From assembly GCF_000499845.2 (NCBI RefSeq), contig NC_023758.2:4604170-4668169 (forward strand): a DNA stretch of 64,000 nucleotides, read 5' to 3'. Within the stretch, counting starts at the first letter, position 1. Each line of letters begins with the position of its first letter. A program made the translations under genes and the position numbers. The DNA comes from Phaseolus vulgaris. Its lineage: Eukaryota; Streptophyta; Magnoliopsida; Fabales; Fabaceae. The notes beneath the pieces were generated by a model. The model did no database searches. It was not told where the DNA came from and saw only the letters and a program-made list of their open reading frames with translations. Of the stretch, positions 39,501 to 52,800 are shown piece by piece.

Positions 39501-42500
39501 AATGCCTTTGGACAGCAACTAACTTAAAAAGTTCACCTGATGGCCTACTTCTATGGGTGCAGATATTTGTGGCTTTTGGCTTCAAAATTCTAATCATATC
39601 TCCCCCATTATTGATTCCCCCCTATCAAGTATATACAGATTTGTTATAGTAGGAGGCTTTTATTGAGAAAGAGAGCATTTATATGACACTTTTATACTTT
39701 TGTTGTAATAAATCCTTTCTTTCCTAATGAAAAATTATCACTTATAATTTCTTAAATTTATTCTTAAAGTGTTTGTTGTGATAAGAGCAAAGAAAATTTT
39801 GAAATTTTATATAGAGAGAAAATTGTGTGTGAAATATTTTCTATAATGTCTGGCTCCTCTGAAAACCAAGTAAAGGGTTGGAGTTAATTCATATTTTTTT
39901 ATTGATTTTAAAGATGCAAGGAGATGGTTGAAATTATGACATTTTGCTACTTTTTTTATTTCCTCTCATGTTTTTGTTGACTGAAACTGCAGGCTGAGTT
40001 CATGGAGCATGATGAGAAACCTCTTCCTATTGACATACGCCTTCTTGGTGCTCTTGCTGAGAAGGTCCTTGTCTTTTTTTCTTTTAATTTTTATTCATTC
40101 TTGTCTTTGTTCATTGGATGGTGCTCTTTTAAAGAACTTCTTTACTGTTATATTGGATTATTTCTTTGACTTTGCCTTATACCTTTCATGTGTTGTTGCT
40201 TTGCTATGGTAAACAGTGTCGTGCATTTGCAAAAGCCTTGCACTATAAAGAAATGGAATTTGAAGGAGCACGTTCCAAGAAGATGGATGCTAACCCAGTT
40301 GCTGTAGTTGAAGCTCTTATTCATATAAACAACCAATTACACCAACATGAGGTTCAGTTGAATAGAAATGGATATTTTTTCACGAAGTTTATCATTTTGC
40401 TGCTGTTTTCATAGTCTTAACTTTGTTTTCTGATATCTCTGCATTTTAATAAAACATTTTCTTTCTGTAGGCTGCAGTTGGAATACTTACCTATGCCCAA
40501 CAGCATCTAGATTTCCAGCTTAAGGAGTCATGGTACTGTTTTACATTTAATTTTTAAGTTCACCATCCCTTTGTTTTCTTATACAATTAGAGTTTTTATC
40601 TGTGGAAAGGTAGAGATTGAAAGTAGATTTCCATTAGGTATGAGAAACTGCAGCGATGGGATGACGCTCTCAAGGCTTATACTGCAAAGGCTTCTCAAGC
40701 AACAAGTCCACATCTTGTCTTGGATGCCACTTTAGGTCTGTACTGATGACTTTACCTTCATTTTAACTTGGATGCCATCTTGTCTTGCATTCTATTGTTC
40801 TCTTTCCATTATATTTATATTACAGTAACGGTAGCTACTTAATTGAAGAATATTTCTGTTCTTTGAAGTTTGAAACTTCCTACTACTTATTGCCAGTTTG
40901 GAGTTTAACCTTTTTAGGATTTTTTCTGTCTTAAGATATGATTGATCTTGGAACTTGCTTTTCAGGTAAAATGAGATGCCTTGCTGCATTGGCCCAATGG
41001 GATGAGTTGAATATCCTATGTAAAGAATTTTGGACCCCAGCTGAGCCAGCTGCTCGTCTTGAAATGGCATCAATGGTTGGTTTTATACTCATGTCACATG
41101 TGATGGATATTTTTCCTCCACAGGCTTAGTGTTAATGTTTTTTTAGGCTGCAAGTGCTGCTTGGAACATGGGAGAATGGGATCAAATGGCAGAATATGTG
41201 TCTCGGTTAGATGACGGTGATGAAACAAAACTTCGAGGTTTGGGGAATACTGCTTCCAGTAGTGATGGGAGTAGTAGTGGTACTTTCTTCAGGGCTGTTC
41301 TATTAGTTCGAAGAGGAAAGGTATTTATTGCTTGAAATATCAACCAGGTTTTAATGTTTTCTATTTTAATTGTTGTGATTGCAATCTGTTGGCAGTATGA
41401 TGATGCACGTGAGTATGTAGAAAGAGCTAGAAAATGTCTGGCAACTGAGCTTGCTGCTCTGGTGAGTTTGCTTTATAAATTTTTCTTACTGATTTTATTC
41501 TTGGGCATTGTTATTTTTTTAGTTTTTATTGTATCTGGCATCATCTCTGTCAAATACCACTCTAGATGACCTACGCCTTTGAGCCAAGCCCGCAAAACAA
41601 AAGAAGAGGATGAGAAAAATCTCCAAGAGTTTCTGTGTTTTGGTTTCTAATCACTTGTTTTGGAAACAAATTCCAAAACTTATTTGTTTTTTATGAGAAA
41701 TTGATTCTTGAGTTTCAGGGAAATATTTTAAAAAAGCTTTTAAAATGAAAAACTGAGAAGAAAACCAATAAGTATGTGTAGTCCCAAGTGTCCAATCAAG
41801 TAGACTTAGATCACTCGATTTGAAAAAGGTGCATCAGAATGTGCATGAACGAAAATATTAATACTCATAGTTGTTATGTTGCTTTTAGTTCATTTGCTTT
41901 CAAAGAAGTTTGTTATATAATTATTTTCATTTCCAGGTTTTGGAGAGTTATGAGCGTGCCTACAGTAATATGGTTCGTGTGCAGCAACTATCAGAACTGG
42001 AAGAGGTTAAGCTCTAATATATTCAGAAGTATTACTTTCAGTTCCTGTCCTTTACCCAATGTTATTGTTATGAATATAAATTGGGAAGATTTTCTCTTCT
42101 ATCAGGTGATTGATTACCGTACACTCCCTACTGGAGACCGAGTGTCAGATGAGCGACGGGCTCTCATTCGCAATATGTGGACTCAGCGTATACAGGGAGC
42201 CAAAAGCAATGTTGAGGTAGAATGGTTATTTCTACATAAAATGTATATTTATGCTTAAATATTGTCATTATTTTATGAATTAACTTTCAGAGGAATGTAA
42301 TTAGGGTGTTTTAACTGGATGCATACTTTTTGATTCATTTCTAAAAAGACCCGATTTTTTGTGCCCAGGCCATAATCCTTGTTTGTACCAAAGCCCTAAC
42401 GATTACTAGATTTGTATCTCAACCTGTCACGAGTGGTCTTGATTGATATGACCTTGTATATCCACAGTTTTAATGTAATGGTACAGAAAGAGGTGCGAGG

Positions 42501-45500
42501 AAAAAGGGAAACTATTTTGAAATAGTACATACTAATTTTCAGTTCATTGTAAGTGGCAGAGAAGTTTGGGACATAAAATATTTTTAATAGTTAATTATTG
42601 TTAAGCTACCGTACTTTGATTCTGAACCATTGTTAGCTTTTGATTATAACAATCAAATCCACGTGCTTGGCACTACAGTGGTTGTGTGCAATTCTACTAA
42701 TACACGTTAACAGACCATTTATTTGTCATGGTTTTATTTAATATTCTTTACCATGGATGTTCTATTTTGTGTTAAGACTAGTTAATCTTGGCCATCCCAA
42801 GTAAGCACAATAATGGTATAGCTGATTGCAGAGTGGGCATTGCATTGAAGGTAGCAGATTCAATGCAATTAATTTATAAGATACTAAGAAACAGGTAGTA
42901 CCGAGTCTAAGCACAGAACAAGTTGATATGAAAAAGGCATGGGCATTCGGCAGCTAGAAGCTTTCTGAAACTGATGTAACCTTATGGGAACTTGCTGCAA
43001 CATCCCTACGACTTTGATTGTATTTCTACTCTGATGATCTTTTTTAGAAAGAATAAAAGTTGCTAGCCCTAACAATTGGTCTATGCCATGCTGTGGATAA
43101 CTCCCTCAATCAGTGGAAATGGGTTGGTTTAAGTGTGGAATAAATAGAGATTTTTTGGGTTTAAGAGATTGCAAAACAGAGATGACCTGATTTTAAGAGA
43201 GGAATAAGCTTTGAAACAGACATTTCATTTAAAAACGTTCAATTTTTGAAGATTTGCAGCAGTATATACCATTATAGCGATTTAAATCTGAAATGTGAAG
43301 TTATAGGAATTCTGGAGTGTAAAGGGCTGATATACTAAGGTCCACTGTGATATTGCAACTATTTTTCGTGATTGACAACTTTTGGGTTCAATATTGAATA
43401 TTCAGTTTAAGTCTAGTAACAAGAGTTTATGATGAGCTCTTGCAATCCCAACTTAAGATTATCCTTGGAATTAACATTTTGCGTAATTAGGATTGGTTTT
43501 TCGTACTCTAACTTTATTGTGCTTGTTTGCAGGTTTGGCAGGGACTTTTGGCTGTTAGAGCACTTGTGCTGTCTCCTGTGGAAGATGTTGAAACCTGGCT
43601 CAAATTCGCCTCTCTTTGCAGAAAAAGTGGGCGGATTAGCCAGGCAAAATCTACTTTAGTTAAACTTCTACAGGTTTGTGCTGCGTACCTGATCTAAGTA
43701 GTTTGCTATGTGTTACTCCGTATTTTTGAGTACCCAACTGAAGTTGTTGTTCATTCTATCAGTATGACCCTGAAAAGTCTCCTGAAAATGTACGATACCA
43801 TGGCCATCCTCAAGTAATGCTCGCATACTTGAAGTATCAGTGGTCTCTTGGAGAGGATTCAAAGCGCAGAGAAGCATTTATTAGGCTTCAGGTATTATAT
43901 TCTATTGAACAGAGATAGCTTATCTGAAATTAAATATTTTTCACTGATCATCTGATTTACGTGGTCTAGAATTTGGCTATGGAACTTTCAAGTGTACCCA
44001 TCATTCAACCAGTTACACCATCAAGCTTCACAAGTGGTTTGAATCCTAGTGTTCCTCTCCTTGCTCGTGTATATCTAAATGTTGGCTCCTGGCAGTGGTC
44101 ACTTTCTCCTGGGCTGGTTGATGAATCCATAAAAGGTTCGTAGTTGTCATAGTTTTAACTTTTAACATAGAAATAGAATGGTGTTGATTATTTTTTTTCT
44201 AAATTTAGTTTCAATTATGTAGATATACTTAATGCATTCACAAAAGCTACTCAGTATGCAAATAAATGGGGGAAAGCTTGGCATAAATGGGCATTATTCA
44301 ACACAGCAGTGATGTCTCATTACACTTTAAGAGGTTTCCCCGATGTTGCAGCACAATTTGTTGTGGCAGCTGTAACTGGATACTTTCATTCTATAGCATG
44401 TGCAGCAAATTCCAAAGGTGTTGATGATAGTTTACAGGTAAGCTACAATTTCTGTTAAATATGAAACCATCCACACATGTATCTATTAATTTGGACAAAA
44501 TACTGGTAATGATGAAGAAAATTTGGGTTCAGGAATTATTGTATGAACTGACTCGGGGGGAAGTGTGATACACATACACATCTTATATTCTCATGTTTGA
44601 TTCTTTATTTTAATTTTCAGCATTGCTTTCTTGACTTAGTTGTAATCTCTGTTCTTAAAATTCATTTATTACCCATAAAATTGTGAAGACCTTGAGTGCG
44701 AGTAGTTGATGCTTAAAATCTGACAGTGTGCTGAGGCTCATGCTGAATGATTGGTTGTGACCTGATTTCCATTGGAAGAATGTTTATTTAGCACAATCAG
44801 TATGAAAATAGCATCATGTTCCTTTGGATTCTGACATGTTTCTCATCATTCCATAGTATGCTTCTAGCTGCATGATAGAATTTGTTGTGCCTGTGACTTG
44901 ATCATCTATTTTTTCAAGATAGACACAGTCTTTATTGTTTCTGTACAGTCTTTGAAAAGAAAATAGAAATTTGCTTTCTACATAGCTGGCGTGTGGTAAT
45001 TAAATTTTGCAAACTACTTTTTCTGACTAAACTTTTGGGATGTCTTTGCTGCTTGTAATCCAAGTGGAATATGCTAGTATTTTCCTTTAGAATCTTTAAC
45101 TTGCTGTTGCATTGGCTGTGCAGGATATTCTTCGACTTCTGACATTGTGGTTCAACCATGGAGCTACAGCAGAAGTACAAATGGCCCTAAAGAAAGGATT
45201 TTCCCTAGTTAATATCAATACTTGGCTAGTAGTTCTACCTCAAATAATTGCCAGGATACACTCTAATAACCATGCTGTGAGAGAGTTGATACAATCACTG
45301 TTGGTTCGGATTGGGCAAAATCATCCACAGGTATCTATGACTTATTTGTCGAACTTAAACTTGTTTCCATTTGTGAATTTTTTGGAGGTATCAGTTTGTA
45401 GAATTCACCTCTGAAAACTGAAGATATTTTTTAGAGTTTTATATATTAGATGAATTTTAGTTTTTGGTTGGCATCCTTGTATGAAAGTTTAATTGCATTT

Positions 45501-48500
45501 GTTGGAGATCCGATATCAACTAGAGATTATAACATTTTATTGTATATAAGTGGGTGCAAACCTCACCTTATAAGTCAATTTTATGAGGTTGAGTTAGGCT
45601 TAAAGTCCACTTCTTAATAGCATTTTTTGTCCCACATGTTTCAATTATGCTAGTTGGATAACTTAGATATTGTAAATGTGAATTTTTAATCCTTAAAGTT
45701 TTGATTGTCAATTGGGTCTCTTGGGTATCTCAATGTGCAATTTTAGTCCTTCAGAATGCCATAAGTCAATGTCATGAAAACACATTTCAATTGATTTGGA
45801 TGTCAAAATTGTTTCATTTCTTCTGTAGGCTCTCATGTATCCTTTGCTTGTGGCCTGTAAATCAATAAGCAACTTACGCAAGGCTGCAGCTCAAGAAGTT
45901 GTAGACAAAGTTCGACAGCACAGTGGTGTACTAGTGGATCAGGCACAACTTGTATCAAAGGAACTGATCAGAGTTGCTATTCTTTGGCATGAACTGTGGC
46001 ATGAAGCTCTGGAAGAAGCTAGCCGTTTGTATTTTGGTGAGCATAATATTGAAGGGATGCTTAAGGTGTTGGAGCCATTGCATGAAATGCTTGAAGAAGG
46101 AGCAATGAAAAACAATGTCACCATAAAGGAGAGAATATTTATTGAGGTGTCTTATAATCTTTTGTTTGTTTGTTTAAGTTGTTATTGCTCATTTTGGAAA
46201 ATGTTTTGTATTATCATAATTTTCAACCTTGGTGTTATATCACTTTGATTTTTTTTATTGTTACTTCAGGCCTATCGACAGGAATTGCTAGAGGCTTATG
46301 AGTGTTGTATGAATTATAAGAGAACTGGGAAAGATGCCGAGCTGACCCAGGTATCAAAATTTTGACTTGTAAAATTATAGCAAATTACTTGTTCTGAGGA
46401 TTATTTGGACACATTATTGTTGGAGAGAGAGAGAGAGAACTAGAAGATTCGTGTAGAGGGATCTGTGTGCCTGAGGTACATAATGAAGAATGTTGTTTAC
46501 AAGGGATTTATGGCAGGAGAGCCTACCCAAACTACATTTGAAATTCCAGGACTGAGTATGAATTTTTTTGTCTTCATACAAGATATCTTTTTTCTGGAGC
46601 TTCTTAAATTTATTTCAATATGTGGATTGTTGCATCCCAATGTCCTCTGCAGTGAGAATTAAGAAATTGACTTACCAACTCTTGCAAAGATGATTGGATG
46701 ACTAACAACTGGTAGTTTAAATTTCCAATCAATCTTTTGTACATGTGGGTCTGAAAGTGGCTGTCCTTGGTTAGGCAGAAGTTTGACATTAGTATCCACA
46801 GGAGTGCAATAGGTTTGACACTCATCAATCCTATTTGGTCCAAGATGTCCATTGTGTACTTGCTCTAAGAAATTGTATCACCATTCTTGGGTCTTGCCTC
46901 TTTTATCCCCAATCAGTATTGAAGTCTGCCAAGGTTTTGTTTGAAAATGGTGACAAAGATGCTGTTTTACTAATGCAATAGTGATGCATCACTACTTGTA
47001 TGACAGTGTTTTCTGCGCACACTAGCAGAATACAAGGTGACGATGAGTCACATACTAATAACCCTTCTGATAAAAGTCAGGACTACAGTTAAATGTAACT
47101 GTCTAACAATGGTAGTTGTTTGTAACTGTGTAAAAATGCAACTGTAACTAATAAAACCAGATACAAGTTTATACACTATAAAGAGAATACCAGAGAAGAG
47201 TATTTTCCTACATCATGCATCCTTAAATAATGTAGAAATGATTGGTTTTAAAGAAATTAACCAATTAATTATCATTTTCTCTATGTGAAGCTAGTTTTCT
47301 AATAATTTCTTTATCAGGCTTGGGATATCTATTATCATGTATTCAGAAAGATAGATAAGCAACTTCAAAGTCTTACAACTTTAGACTTGGAGGTACGAGC
47401 AACACTTATTCGTTCCCTCTTTAATTTGTTTTGTTGTTATGGACCTTAAATTCATGCATTTTCTTTGTAGTCTGTTTCTCCGGAATTGCTAGAATGCCGT
47501 AATTTGGAGCTTGCTGTTCCTGGTTCATACCGTGCTGGTAAGTTAGTTTCATTACTTCCCTGATGCTGGATTAGATTCACTGTTATCAAATGACGGCTAT
47601 GGCATAAGGTGTGGCAGTTTTGCCAGTCATTGCCATCTGCTATTCTGAAGGATATGGCATCTTCCACCATTTTCACCTTTGTTGGAATATCGGGGTTTTC
47701 TTTATTTGTTTGTTTTTCAGAAACGTGATTTTGGGTTTGGCTCATTTTTAAATAACCCAAAGCTTGGAGTTAGCCCTCTATTATGAATACAAACCTTCTT
47801 CCCAGAGAAAGAACCCTAGGCTGAGAAAGCATTAGAGAATGAGTCTTTCTGTTGTCAAGTCTCCTTTGAGTCATCTGTGGCCGTAACTTCAGTGGCCTGA
47901 ACTGCAGCAGCAACATAAGCTTTGACAACCCACACCTTGAATCGAAGTTTTTTATTTTCTGTTTTTTCTTCTTGTTTCCTTCTATTTCCTTTTTCTTTTC
48001 TTTCTTCCTCAACATTTTTTCTCCTTTTTCTTTCTTTTCTTTCTCTTTTCACATGTTCTTCATCTAGTTGCTGCTATTTTCTTTTTTCAAAATTACAGAA
48101 CAAAGTATTTGTTCGTTGTTCTTATGTTTACTTATAAAACTTTGTTCCCAATTACTTTCCACTTATAGGATAATGTCTAGTACCCAAAACCAAAGCAATG
48201 CATCCTCACATTACTAAATGAAATATTAGAGTTTTCATGAATTAATTTTAAGATTTTATGTGATGACAATAATGAGATTTTTATAAATGTTATGAAATTA
48301 GTTTGTCATTATGCTTTTTTTAATATATTTGTCATTTTTGTTTTTTTAGTGTGTATGTGTAATTTTTTCTGCCATGACTTTTTGCAATAGGCCACCATAC
48401 CATCTGTGATATTTATGTGGGGTGTTGGATCCTTTAATAGGCTATTATTTGCTATTGATTACATTTATTGGATTCGATCCTTTAGTCTACTAATACTTCC

Positions 48501-49787
48501 ATATCCTTTTTTAAGATGCACCGGTGGTTACTATTGCATCATTTGCCCGTCAACTTGTTGTCATAACATCTAAGCAGCGACCAAGGAAGTTAACCATTCT
48601 TGGGAGTGATGGTGAAGATTATGCCTTCTTATTAAAGGGTCATGAGGATTTACGCCAGGATGAACGAGTCATGCAGGTATTTCCATTCCACTGGTTGCCT
48701 TTGGGCATATGCTGTTTGTATACATAATGTAAAGTTTTTCTTGAGTTGTTTATTTTGAAAAATTAATAAGCAGTCTACCATTACTTTTGCTAGCTTTTCG
48801 GTTTAGTGAACACGCTGCTTGAGAATTCTCCCAAAACAGCAGAGAAGGATCTGTCTATCGAGCGATATGCTGTAATCCCTTTGTCTCCGAATAGTGGTTT
48901 AATAGAATGGGTCCCAAATTGTGATACCCTGCATCATCTTATTCGGGAGTATAGAGATGCCAGAAAGGTCAGTTAGAATCCCCTTTCTTCTATCCATTTC
49001 TCTCCATAGTTCTTGTTGCTTTCACTTACTAATAATTAGGTATAAATGTAATTATAGTCAACTCATAAATATGATTATTTTTCATGATTTAAGTTGCTTG
49101 AATTGTCTTATCCTTCTTGTACAGATAACCTTGAATCAGGAACACAAATGCATGCTCAGTTTTGCACCTGATTATGATCATTTGCCTCTTATAGCTAAAG
49201 TGGAGGTGTTTGAACATGCTTTGAACAATACAGAAGGAAATGACCTATCAAGGGTGTGTGATGTTTATGCAAATTTAACATATTATAAGTTTGCTAAATC
49301 ATAATACTTACCCTAAGTTTCACAACATTCCAACTCCTAGGTGCTTTGGTTGAAGAGTCGAACTTCTGAGATATGGCTCGAGAGGAGGACAAATTATACG
49401 AGGAGTTTGGCAGTTATGAGCATGGTATGTTCGTGATATGCATAAGCTGTAATCTTGTATCTTCCTGACACATTTTTTATATACTCTATAATCCATCAAG
49501 TGCCATGTCCAAGGTGAAATGCAGAACATATGCTTCTTTGAAGTTTTTATTCTTATGAACTTCTGATTGTATTATATTTTGAGAACACTTATAAGAAGTC
49601 CCTTCAAGTAGCTTTTCTAAACCTTTATATACATTAAAATCCTTATCCCACTAGGAGATGCACTTTGTATGCTGTTGAAAATTTTCACCATCACTTGATC
49701 ACCTTTTACTATCTCCTTGATGTTTTAAGCTGGCATAACAACTATTATGAACATATTTTTTCTACTCTATTATTGATTTATATGTAC

Positions 49788-49832
<45 letters not shown>

Positions 49833-52800
49833 GTGAAATCCTCAATTGTTGTTAATAAGGTTGTCAAACTCTTGAGTTAACTCTTAAACCCTTAACAGTT
49901 CACTATCAGTAAACTCTTTAAACTATCAAGTCAAGAAATTAGCTCAATTTTGAATTGTTTTAAATTTTAGAACTTACGCTTTTATGAATTTATATTTTAT
50001 TTGGTCATTTATATATTTTAATCTTATTTAGCACTAATGTACTATCACACTTTGTTATTTTGATTGGCTACTTTTGTCTATTATGAAGTTGACATGTTGA
50101 ATTATTGTACTGTTATGACTATTACGTTATGCATATATGTCATTAATAGATTTTTTTTAATATTATTTTTATGGTAGGTAAACTCTTTCGTGTTTACAAG
50201 TTTAGTCTATGAAAACTTCAGGAGTCTAAGTAGACTCTTGTGTTTTCCAACCTATCATTTTGTTTTTGCATGAGTTTCCTACCATTGAAATATCAGTTCT
50301 AAAATTTTGGGACGCTTTTCTTTGGATTTTCTATCTAATTTCTAGGAACCAATGTAATCAGATTGGAAATTCCAATTTCTAGCATCAACTTTTGCCTTTT
50401 CATTACATTTTCATAAGATATCTTGGCATTACTATCCTGAATGAGTTGCCAATCTCAGTTATACTTCTCTACTCTTGTTATTGTTTAATATGAGCTAAAC
50501 TAGTGCTTGGGTTTTGCTAGGTTGGATACCTTCTTGGCTTAGGCGATCGTCATCCAAGCAATCTTATGTTACATCGGTTTAGGTAGCGTTTGATAAAGAA
50601 AGTTAGCTATATTGTCATTAGTTAAAAAATTTCTTGCATCTAATACTTGTGATGTGCTGCAGTGGGAAGATTTTACACATAGATTTTGGAGACTGTTTTG
50701 AAGCATCAATGAACCGTGAGAAGTTCCCAGAGAAGGTGCACTCAAGAACTAAATATTTGTAACTTTGAATGGTGGAGATTATAGATATTTTATTGTATCT
50801 TATCTTTTAAGTTCCAATTCAGGTTCCATTTCGCTTGACAAGAATGCTTGTGAAAGCCATGGAAGTTAGTGGTATTGAGGGAAACTTTCGCTCAACTTGC
50901 GAAAATGTTATGCAAGTTCTTCGAACAAATAAAGATAGTGTTATGGCCATGATGGAGGTATATATTGCTTTCATCCCTCTGACTTCTCTCTGGTTATCTT
51001 CAATTTATAAATTTCCAAATGATGAAAGCGTAATGGGATGATTTCAGATTTTACATTCTAATTTGAAACTAATTATTAAGTTGAGAGTAAATTTTGGTTT
51101 AGTAGCGCTACAAAATCCATTTGCTGAGCAAACATTCTTTTCCCCACTGATGGGGCAGTGCAAATCAGCATTGCCATATCATCAAATCTAGTGTTATTTT
51201 TTATTATTTAATCAAATCTAGTTGAGGACTTGCTTTGCTGGTGCTAATTTAGCACTACTGGATTTTGTTGCTAATGTGGGTAATAGGTATTTTGGCTGAA
51301 ATTATGTGTATGAAAAATTATAAAGGAAAACTGTTAAAGAGTTAACAACGTCTTGACCCTTAATAAGTTGGTTGATTTCTATCATGGATACAGTTGTGTT
51401 GTGGTTATAAGCCAAGTATTTTTTATTTTTTTATGAAAGCAAAATATATTTTAACTTCGTTTTTTTTTTATGTTTTTCCTTTCCACGCAAACCCAGTCTA
51501 CATAACAGGAAGTGGTGGAAGTTTTTCTTTTCAGTTTTCCATGGAATTTTTCTTTTGTACTTTTGCATACATTTTTTTTTTTTTGATCAGCAACGAATTA
51601 ATAGAATTTAAAAGAAACACTTTAGGGGTGTTCCAACCCTTATACATAATAATTCCTAATTAAGCATTCAACAGTTAGATCAAAGTTAAGCGGCACACCA
51701 CTTAACTCAAAAACTTAAAACTAGTTAAAGATACTCAGTCCCAAAACCGGAATCTGCATAACACCAGCATAACACAAACCAGAATCCTGGTGATGAAGGA
51801 GGACTACTAGGGAAAACATGCTAACCGCTAGGTGTGACCAGCACAACATAACCAAGAAGAGCAAAAACTAAAGGGTCTCCAGACCTTGCTGCATTTGCTT
51901 CCTGAAACACTACATACCGCCATGCATCTACCAAGCATATCAGTAGCTTGACCATAGAACGCAGCATATGCCTCAAACCAAAAATAACACCAAGTGCATT
52001 GTTTATATAGCAGAAGTACTTTTGCATACATATTATAATAGTATAGACTATGTATAAAGACGAGTAAAGAATAAGGGAAAGATGAACAACTTTGTTTTTT
52101 TGTTAAAGGTTAAAAAAGATAACAACCATCATTATGTTGGTCTTTAACCACACGTTAAATTGGGTCACGTATTGGGATTATTTCCCTAAATCAACTTATG
52201 TTAGTAGTGGAGAATTTTTTTTAATAAATAGATTATTTCTTCTTCCTGTCTTCAGGCCTTTGTACATGATCCTCTCATAAATTGGCGACTTTTTAACTTC
52301 AATGAAGTTCCACAAATGTCTATGCTTACCATCAATCATGTACCTCCTGTTGTAAATTCTGAGGAATCTGCTCCAAACAGAGAGCTTCCCCACCCTCAGC
52401 GTGGTGCCCGTGAAAGGGAACTTCTACAGGTATCATCATACTGTATTATTTTGTTGCTTGCTTTTTGATTAATGATGCTCATTTGATCTACATTTGCATT
52501 TAGGCTGTTAACCAACTTGGTGATGCTAATGAGGTTCTGAACGAGCGTGCTGTGGTTGTCATGGCTCGCATGAGTAATAAGCTTACTGGTCGGGATTTTT
52601 CAACTTGTTCTTCAGTGTCAAACAACTCCCTTCAGCATGCTGCAGATCATAGTAGCTTAATTTCTGGAGACACTCGGGAAGTTGATCATGCTTTATCTGT
52701 TAAGTTGCAAGTTCAAAAGTTAATTATCCAAGCTTCCTCACATGAAAATCTGTGCCAAAATTACGTGGGGTATGGTCTCTTAACTTCGTAATTTTCTGAG

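Larger units (their letters stand above)
32973..40351 (+). other. TOR: TOR exons 21-30 (end of HEAT repeats, start of FAT)
   Basis: Exons: 32973-33071, 33166-33328, 34536-34660, 34787-34839, 35335-35458, 35565-35747, 37412-37564, 37647-37799, 39993-40064 and 40217-40351. Exon 27 encodes the TRTKEDW-like block seen in TORs (here [20 protein letters not shown]), and exon 28 continues with [16 protein letters not shown]. The introns at 33329-34535, 35748-37411 and 37800-39992 are enlarged by transposon-derived sequence described separately. Confidence 0.92.

Noticed and set aside
47770..48137. Lys/Glu-rich and Phe/Ser-rich ORFs in TOR intron 46
   Set aside because: They come from a TTTCTTTCC-type low-complexity tract and lie wholly inside an intron.
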